In this document: positions 42,065 through 47,258 of the stretch, one piece after another
Position numbering within the stretch: position 1 is the first letter of the stretch
Layout of the letters: the number at the start of each line of letters is the position of its first letter
Origin: Clostridiaceae bacterium
Lineage (GTDB): Bacteria > Bacillota > Clostridia > Peptostreptococcales > Peptostreptococcaceae
Direction of reading: 5' to 3'
NCBI GenBank assembly: GCA_902362365.1
Contig: CABIVQ010000022.1
Location: 1-47,258, forward strand
Length of the DNA stretch: 47,258 nt
The notes under the pieces: generated by a model
Told to the model about the DNA's origin: nothing
Database searches by the model: none
Seen by the model: the letters and a program-made list of their open reading frames with translations, nothing else
Position numbers and translations under genes: made by a program

Positions 42065-42706
42065 TTATTCTAATGCTGATTTATTTACAGTATAGTTAGT
42101 TTTAAAATGGCTAGTATCGTTCATTTTTATTACTACTGGTCCATAATCTTTAAATTCAACAATATTAAGTGCTGTATTATCTTGTTTTATTCTGTATATA
42201 TTCTCAAGTCCAGAACCTAAACATGATAAAAGTATAACTCTTACTGTTACTGAGTGACTAACTAGTAGTATATGTTTGTTATCATACTTTTCATTTATTT
42301 CCTTTATAAATTCATCTACTCTATCTTGTATTATAGAAAGAGTCTCTCCTCCAGGAACGTCAAATAAATGAGGTGTATTTCTCCAAATACTATACATATC
42401 AGCATAGTTCTCTTTAATTTCATCCATTAATAAGCCTTCCCAAACACCAAATCCCATTTCTCTTAAGGCATTAGTCTCATTAACTTCTAAGTTTAACACA
42501 TCTGCTAATATATTTGCAGTTTCAACAGCTCTTCCTAAATCACTAGAATATATATAATCTATTGGATATTTACTCATACTTTCAGCCAATGTTGTAGCTT
42601 GCTCTATCCCTTTTTCTGTAAGGTTAGAGTTACCATGTCCTTGAGTTTTTCCAAGAATATTCCAATTAGTTTCACCATGTCTTACTATGTAAAATGTATT
42701 TGCCAT
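42065..42706 (-). CDS. histidine phosphatase (phosphoglycerate mutase-like)
   Basis: This is a 213-residue protein of branch 1 of the histidine phosphatase superfamily. The phosphohistidine motif is IVRHGETNWN near residues 7-16. YSSDLGRAVETANILA and VSHSVTVRVILL hold the other catalytic Arg and His. It is close to GpmB/CobC-type phosphatases; whether it acts on phosphoglycerate, alpha-ribazole phosphate or another ester cannot be told. AGGAGG precedes ATG. It is first of the six-gene reverse operon. Confidence 0.88.
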   Translation of the reverse strand: MANTFYIVRHGETNWNILGKTQGHGNSNLTEKGIEQATTLAESMSKYPIDYIYSSDLGRAVETANILADVLNLEVNETNALREMGFGVWEGLLMDEIKENYADMYSIWRNTPHLFDVPGGETLSIIQDRVDEFIKEINEKYDNKHILLVSHSVTVRVILLSCLGSGLENIYRIKQDNTALNIVEFKDYGPVVIKMNDTSHFKTNYTVNKSALE

Positions 42707-42955
42707 AATGTCCTCCTAAATTATTCTCTCTTTATTTTTAGCTATTACCAAATTTTTATTATATCATATATTGTTTAATAATGATATTTTTTAAGCAATA
42801 TATGGTGCATATGAGTTTATATATTGGTTAAGTTAATGTTATATAATTTTATTATTTACTTATATACACATATTAAAGGAGATTAAGTCAATATAATAGA
42901 AGTGTATAAATAAATTGTTAATATATTTAAAAATATATATAGGAGGTGCAATAAC

Positions 42956-43807
42956 ATGAAAAATTCAAAACTTAAATTTGCAGATATATTTGTACTTTTA
43001 ATAGGTTGTTTGCTAATGTCAATATCAATAAATATGTTTTTCGACCCTCATGATATAGCACCAGGTGGATTGACTGGTGTATCTATATTAGTAAGCACCT
43101 TAACAGGGATACCAATTTGGTTAATAAATATAAGTGTAGATATTCCGCTATTTTTATTCGCATATAGGATATTAAGTAAGAAGGACTCCTTAAAAACAGT
43201 TCTAGGTATAATCTTTCTTACAACATCATTAAAGATTACAGAAAACTTTTCTAATATTCATATAACAGATGATGTTTTATTATCTGCTATTTCAGGTGCA
43301 ATAATAATGGGTATTTCTCTTGGTTTAATATTTAGAATAAATGGTAGTACTGGAGGCACTGATTTAATAGGATTATTAGCAAATAAATTCATGCCTAATC
43401 TTAGTGTTCCGATGCTAATGGGATGTGCAGATGCCGTAGTTGTTATATTTTCAGGAATCGTAAGTAGAAATATTGAAATAGCACTTTATTCTGCAATAGC
43501 ATTATATATAATTGTAAAAGTTAGTGACATTATGGTTGAAGGTATAAATACATCAAGCTCCTTTACAATAATTTCTGATAAGCATAAAGAGATAGGTCAA
43601 GCGATCACTGATGAATTAGAAAGAGGTGCAACAATATTAAAAGGTGAAGGTTTTTATACTAATAAAGAAAAGAATGTTCTTTTAGTTGTTGTATCTAAGA
43701 AAGAGGTTGTTACTTTAAAGAAGTTAGTTAAGAGTATAGATGAAAATGCATTTATTATAATAACTGATATATTTGAAGCTTTAGGAGAAGGATTCAAACC
43801 TATTTAA
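42956..43807 (+). CDS. YitT-family membrane protein
   Basis: This is a 283-residue protein with five or six N-terminal helices (DUF161, residues 8-190: CLLMSISINMFFDPHDIAPGGLTGVSIL and FRINGSTGGTDLIGLLANKF). A C-terminal cytosolic DUF2179 domain of about 80 residues follows (GATILKGEGFYTNKEKNVLLVVVSKKEVVTLK). The family is widespread in Firmicutes. Its transport or signalling role is mostly unknown. AGGAGGTG precedes ATG and a strong terminator follows. It is a single-gene unit divergent from the phosphatase operon. Confidence 0.9.
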   Translation: MKNSKLKFADIFVLLIGCLLMSISINMFFDPHDIAPGGLTGVSILVSTLTGIPIWLINISVDIPLFLFAYRILSKKDSLKTVLGIIFLTTSLKITENFSNIHITDDVLLSAISGAIIMGISLGLIFRINGSTGGTDLIGLLANKFMPNLSVPMLMGCADAVVVIFSGIVSRNIEIALYSAIALYIIVKVSDIMVEGINTSSSFTIISDKHKEIGQAITDELERGATILKGEGFYTNKEKNVLLVVVSKKEVVTLKKLVKSIDENAFIIITDIFEALGEGFKPI

Positions 43808-43814
43808 TCATAAT

Positions 43815-43860
43815 AAAAGAGCAATACTTAATTTAAAATGTAAGTATTGCTCTTTTTAGT
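43815..43860 (+). terminator. Rho-independent terminator of the yitT-type gene
   Basis: Arms 43815-43830 and 43841-43856 pair perfectly over 16 bp (AAAAGAGCAATACTTA type) with a 10-base loop, followed by TAGTT. Confidence 0.9.
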
Positions 43861-43960
43861 TGAAATTTATATTTCTAAAGTATTAATTAGGAATTTTATT
43901 TTTAAATATGAAGTTATGAAAACTATGAGTCTTAAGATATTTTTAATATAAATGAGTATT

Positions 43961-46558
43961 TTATTTTACCTTAATATCTATGTTGTCTTCTTTACCATCT
44001 ACTACTATAGTACATCCATTATATATAGTTCCAGCTATTATCATTCTTGCAATCATAGTTTCTAAAGTATTTCCAATGTATCTTTTTAGAGGTCTAGCTC
44101 CATAAACTGGATCGTATCCTTCTTTTGCCATAACATCTTTTGCAGTATCAGTAACTTCAATAGATATATTCTTTTCGTGTAATCTTCTTTTTAAATCGCC
44201 CATAAATATATCAATTATTCTCTTGATTTCATTTTGAGCAAGTGGTTTAAACATTATTATATCATCAACCCTGTTTAAAAACTCTGGTTTGAATCTACGT
44301 TTCATTTCATCCATTACAAGGTCTTTTGTTTCTTCACTTATATGCCCGTCTTTAGCTTCTAAAAGATATTTACTACCAATATTTGAAGTCATTATAATTA
44401 GTGTGTTTTTAAAGTCTACAGTTTTACCTTTATTATCTGTAAGCCTACCATCATCTAATATTTGTAAGAATAAGTTAAATACATCTTCATGAGCTTTTTC
44501 AATCTCATCAAATAAAATTACTGAATATGGAGCTCTTCTTACAGCTTCTGTTAATTGTCCACCTTCTTCATAGCCTACATAACCTGGAGGAGGACCGATA
44601 AGCCTAGATACAGCATGTTTTTCCATGTATTCAGACATATCAATTCTTATAATGTTATCTTCACTATCAAATAAGTTATTAGCCAGAGTTTTAGCAAGTT
44701 CAGTTTTGCCAACACCTGTAGGACCAAGGAATATAAATGAACCTATAGGTTTTTTCTCATCTTTTAATCCTGCTCTTGCACGTATAACTGCATTAGCTAC
44801 AGCTGTTACTGCTTCATCTTGACCAATTACCCTATTATGTAGGTCTTCTTCAAGTTTAAGAAGCTTTTCTCTTTCACCTTCCATAAGTTTTGTTACTGGT
44901 ATTCCTGTCCATTTAGCAACAATTTCAGAAATTTCATTTTCAGTTACTTCTTCTTTTAATAGAGCATTTTCATAACTTTTTTGCATATTTTCTTCGCGTT
45001 CTTTTATTTGTTCTTCTAATTTAGGTATTACACCATATTTAACTTCAGCTGCTTTATTAAAATCATATTCTCTTTCATATTTTTCTACATTACCTTTAGC
45101 TTCATCTAATTGAGTTTTTAAATTTCTTATTTCGAGGATTTGCCCTTTTTCCTTTTCATATTTAGCAGTCATTTCATCATTTTTAGATTTTAACTCTGCA
45201 ATTTCTTTAGTTATTTTTTCAAGTCTTTGTTTACTCTTTTCATCATTCTCTTTTAATAAAGCTTCTCTTTCTGTTTCTAAAGTGAATAGTTTTCTTCTTA
45301 CTATATCTAAATCAGTTGGAACTGAATCTATTTCACTACGTATCATAGCACCTGCTTCATCTATTAAATCTATTGCTTTATCTGGTAGGTATCTATCTTG
45401 AATATATCTATCAGATAGTTTTGCAGCAGCAACTATTGCACTATCATGAATTCTTACTCCATGATGTATTTCAAATCTTTCTTTTAATCCTCTTAATATA
45501 GACACTGTATCAGAAACACTTGGCTCATCAGCTATGACTGGTTGGAAACGTCTTTCTAAAGCTTTATCCTTTTCTATATATTGTCTATATTCATCAAATG
45601 TAGTTGTTCCTATACAGTTTAATTCACCACGAGCAAGCATAGGTTTTATTAAATTGCCAGCATCCATTGAACCCTCTGTTTTACCTGCACCAACAATAGT
45701 ATGTATTTCATCTATGAATAATATAATTTTACCATCAGAACCTTGAACTTCTTTTAATACTGCTTTTAGTCTTTCTTCAAATTCTCCTCTGTATTTAGCC
45801 CCAGCAATTAATGCACCCATGTCTAAAGATATTATAATTTTATCTTTTAATCCTTCAGGTACATCTCCTCTAACTATTCTTTCTGCTAAACCTTCTACTA
45901 TAGCGGTTTTACCAACACCTGGCTCTCCTATTAAAACAGGATTATTTTTTGTTCTTCTAGATAAGATTCTTATAACCCTTCTTATTTCTTCATCTCTACC
46001 TATTACTGGGTCTAGCTTATGTTTTTTAGCTAAATCAACTAAGTTTGTCCCATATCTAGATAAAGCTTCATAAGTTCCTTCTGGGTCTTGAGTTTCAACT
46101 CTTTGATTTCCTCTTACTTGTGATAATACATTAAGGAAGTCATTTTTATTTATATTATATTGTTTTAATATTCTTCCAACAACAGAGTTAGTTTCCATAT
46201 CCATAATTGCAAGCATAACATGTTCTACACTAATATAAGAATCATTAAATTCTTTCGATATACTTTCAGCCTTAAGTAATACTTCATTAATACGTCTAGA
46301 CGCAGTTACTCCTTGAGAACTTACACCTTCTCCGTATATTTGCGGTAATTTATTTAACTCAGCATCTATAGTATGTTTTAGCGATTCAACTGATATATTT
46401 AGTTTTTCTAATATATTTGGTATAAGTCCATCCTCTTGATTAACTAAAGCCGAAAATAAATGTATTGTGTCAACCTGTTGATTATGGTGTTTAACTGCTT
46501 CGTTAAAAGCTTCATTCAAACTTTTTTGAACTCTAACCGTCATTTTTTCTACATCCAT
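43961..46558 (-). CDS. clpB: ATP-dependent disaggregase ClpB
   Basis: ClpB pulls proteins out of aggregates together with DnaK. The 865-residue protein has an N domain (Clp_N repeats, 1-150). NBD1 carries Walker [10 protein letters not shown] near 204, and the coiled-coil middle domain that marks ClpB rather than ClpA/C runs from about 405 to 525. NBD2 carries Walker [10 protein letters not shown] near 606 and is followed by a C-terminal D2 small domain ([14 protein letters not shown]). GGAGGG precedes ATG. I find no CIRCE element and no recognisable CtsR direct repeat in the 150 bases upstream. A terminator lies upstream on its strand (46708-46750). Confidence 0.97.
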   Translation of the reverse strand: MDVEKMTVRVQKSLNEAFNEAVKHHNQQVDTIHLFSALVNQEDGLIPNILEKLNISVESLKHTIDAELNKLPQIYGEGVSSQGVTASRRINEVLLKAESISKEFNDSYISVEHVMLAIMDMETNSVVGRILKQYNINKNDFLNVLSQVRGNQRVETQDPEGTYEALSRYGTNLVDLAKKHKLDPVIGRDEEIRRVIRILSRRTKNNPVLIGEPGVGKTAIVEGLAERIVRGDVPEGLKDKIIISLDMGALIAGAKYRGEFEERLKAVLKEVQGSDGKIILFIDEIHTIVGAGKTEGSMDAGNLIKPMLARGELNCIGTTTFDEYRQYIEKDKALERRFQPVIADEPSVSDTVSILRGLKERFEIHHGVRIHDSAIVAAAKLSDRYIQDRYLPDKAIDLIDEAGAMIRSEIDSVPTDLDIVRRKLFTLETEREALLKENDEKSKQRLEKITKEIAELKSKNDEMTAKYEKEKGQILEIRNLKTQLDEAKGNVEKYEREYDFNKAAEVKYGVIPKLEEQIKEREENMQKSYENALLKEEVTENEISEIVAKWTGIPVTKLMEGEREKLLKLEEDLHNRVIGQDEAVTAVANAVIRARAGLKDEKKPIGSFIFLGPTGVGKTELAKTLANNLFDSEDNIIRIDMSEYMEKHAVSRLIGPPPGYVGYEEGGQLTEAVRRAPYSVILFDEIEKAHEDVFNLFLQILDDGRLTDNKGKTVDFKNTLIIMTSNIGSKYLLEAKDGHISEETKDLVMDEMKRRFKPEFLNRVDDIIMFKPLAQNEIKRIIDIFMGDLKRRLHEKNISIEVTDTAKDVMAKEGYDPVYGARPLKRYIGNTLETMIARMIIAGTIYNGCTIVVDGKEDNIDIKVK

Positions 46559-46707
46559 TTAAAATCCCTCCAAATTCTATTATGTATAAAAGGTAATAGA
46601 TATTTAATAATAGTATTTACCAAAATGAATTAAAATAACTTAATAAGTATTTATTAGATTTATTAAATTTAATTTACATAATTTATTATAATACACTTAC
46701 ACAAAAT

Positions 46708-46750
46708 AAAAAGCATTAGATTGAATTTACTTTCAAATCTAATGCTTTTT
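46708..46750 (-). terminator. terminator-like hairpin upstream of clpB
   Basis: Arms 46708-46725 and 46732-46750 pair over 18 bp with a one-base bulge and a 6-base loop; both ends carry T5 or A5 runs. On the minus strand it lies about 150 bases before clpB and follows the gene-free stretch, so it ends either a small RNA or an attenuated clpB leader. Confidence 0.75.
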
Positions 46751-47102
46751 ACAAAAGAATAACTTATAGGCTACTCTTTTTCCCTATGCTTTATTAACTA
46801 TAATTTGTGTATTTAGCATTTATCTTTTCCTTGGTATAAGATAACAAATCTAAGCACAAGTATTAAGTTAGGTAAATCAAAATACTTTTTATTATAGCTA
46901 ATGGTATATTTTTCCATATATACAGTTACCTAAGCATAAATTCTATACCTCCAAAGAACACTACTAAAAGGATAGGTAAATCTAGCTTTTATATAGTAAG
47001 TATAGAAAGTAGTTATTAACTACTGATAATATATTAACCAGATTTTAAGCAATTATACTAAATAAAGTTTTATTTTTTTGAATATATATTTCATTAAAGT
47101 AT

Positions 47103-47138
47103 AAACCTAAATTATATATATTTTTATTTAGGTTTTGT
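47103..47138. terminator. hairpin near the window end
   Basis: AAACCTAAAT (47103-47112) and ATTTAGGTTT (47126-47135) pair over 10 bp with a 13-base AT loop. T-rich ends on both strands fit a bidirectional terminator. Confidence 0.6.
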
Positions 47139-47151
47139 TAATTAGATATGA

Positions 47152-47166
47152 TGAGAATTATTCTCG
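47152..47166. promoter_or_regulatory. Fur/PerR-like palindrome
   Basis: TGAGAATTATTCTCG has 6-1-6 symmetry (GAGAAT-T-ATTCTC) and differs from the 7-1-7 Fur core TGATAATNATTATCA at three of fourteen fixed bases. It may serve a gene to the right of the window. Confidence 0.4.
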
Positions 47167-47258
47167 AATTGATAAATAAACCGATAGGTTAAATTAAGTT
47201 TCATATTTTTAAAAATTTGCATGGCAAACAAGCCTAACGAAATTATAAAATTTTTAGG

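Larger units (their letters stand above)
46559..47258. other. 700-base gene-free end of the window
   Basis: No frame with a ribosome site of useful length was found on either strand. The stretch holds a terminator read on clpB's strand (46708-46750), several small pairing segments on the minus strand between 46780 and 47060, a hairpin at 47103 and a Fur-like palindrome at 47152. It probably contains a non-coding transcript or leader and the start of a promoter region for a gene beyond the window. Confidence 0.5.

Noticed and set aside
46559..46707. CIRCE or CtsR operator before clpB
   Set aside because: No TTAGCACTC-N9-GAGTGCTAA and no pair of GGTCAAA-type repeats was found in the 150 bases upstream.

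Overview
The window is about 25-28% G+C, with strong GGAGG-type ribosome sites, A/T-ending codons and many Rho-independent terminators. It carries spore genes (spoVS, an H-type small acid-soluble spore protein) and a mutS-mutL-miaA-hfq cluster beside a methionine-gamma-lyase-family gene. It also has a Re-citrate-synthase-like/aconitase/isocitrate dehydrogenase cluster and a T-box-controlled amino-acid transporter. Together these point to an anaerobic spore-forming Clostridia chromosome, most likely Peptostreptococcaceae (the Clostridioides/Paraclostridium/Romboutsia neighbourhood). The family placement is inference from gene content; species cannot be read from the sequence alone.

Layout. 1-0.5 kb: 3' remnant of a YfcC-type carrier. 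0.6-2.3 kb: Cof-type HAD phosphatase, then an unrecognised gene split by a -1 frame change at a slippery A-run. 2.5-8.8 kb: mismatch repair and RNA operon mutS-mutL-miaA-hfq. 8.9-11.8 kb: GntP-type permease (reverse) and a PLP enzyme (forward). 11.9-12.8 kb: a scar with a decayed IS630-type transposase, a membrane-protein fragment and a small secreted protein. 13.1-18.1 kb: Re-citrate-synthase-like, aconitase and NAD-isocitrate dehydrogenase genes (citrate to 2-oxoglutarate, for glutamate), then a metallo-beta-lactamase-fold protein. 18.3-21.8 kb: polyferredoxin and trkA-trkH potassium uptake. 21.8-24.9 kb: a T-box leader with apparent His specifier CAC, a three-gene ABC importer and an unknown gene. 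25-27.3 kb: YhhN membrane protein, small membrane-anchored protein and deoD.

27.3-30.7 kb is the most unusual part: lexA, a tyrosine recombinase just upstream of it on the same strand, then about 1.4 kb without a credible gene. That stretch is packed with inverted repeats and holds a near-perfect LexA box. 30.7-35.5 kb: spore genes, two small membrane proteins, trmB, an IscA/HesB-like protein, a leucine-rich-repeat protein with no signal peptide, and a GNAT acetyltransferase. 35.8-36.9 kb: a second, orphan, phage-type integrase. 37.2-42.7 kb: corA, then a six-gene reverse operon (histidine phosphatase, BaiN-like flavoprotein, aroH, cmk, plsC, ispH). 43-47.3 kb: yitT-type gene, clpB, and a 700-base gene-free end with a terminator lying upstream of clpB on clpB's own strand and a Fur-like palindrome.

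Most genes are housekeeping. The parts I would check first are the recombinase-lexA-hairpin region, the frame-split gene at 1.6 kb, the T-box with its specifier/discriminator conflict, and the possible clpB leader. No CRISPR array, rRNA or tRNA gene was seen. No searches or folding programs were run: family names rest on recognised motifs, and hairpins were paired by eye.
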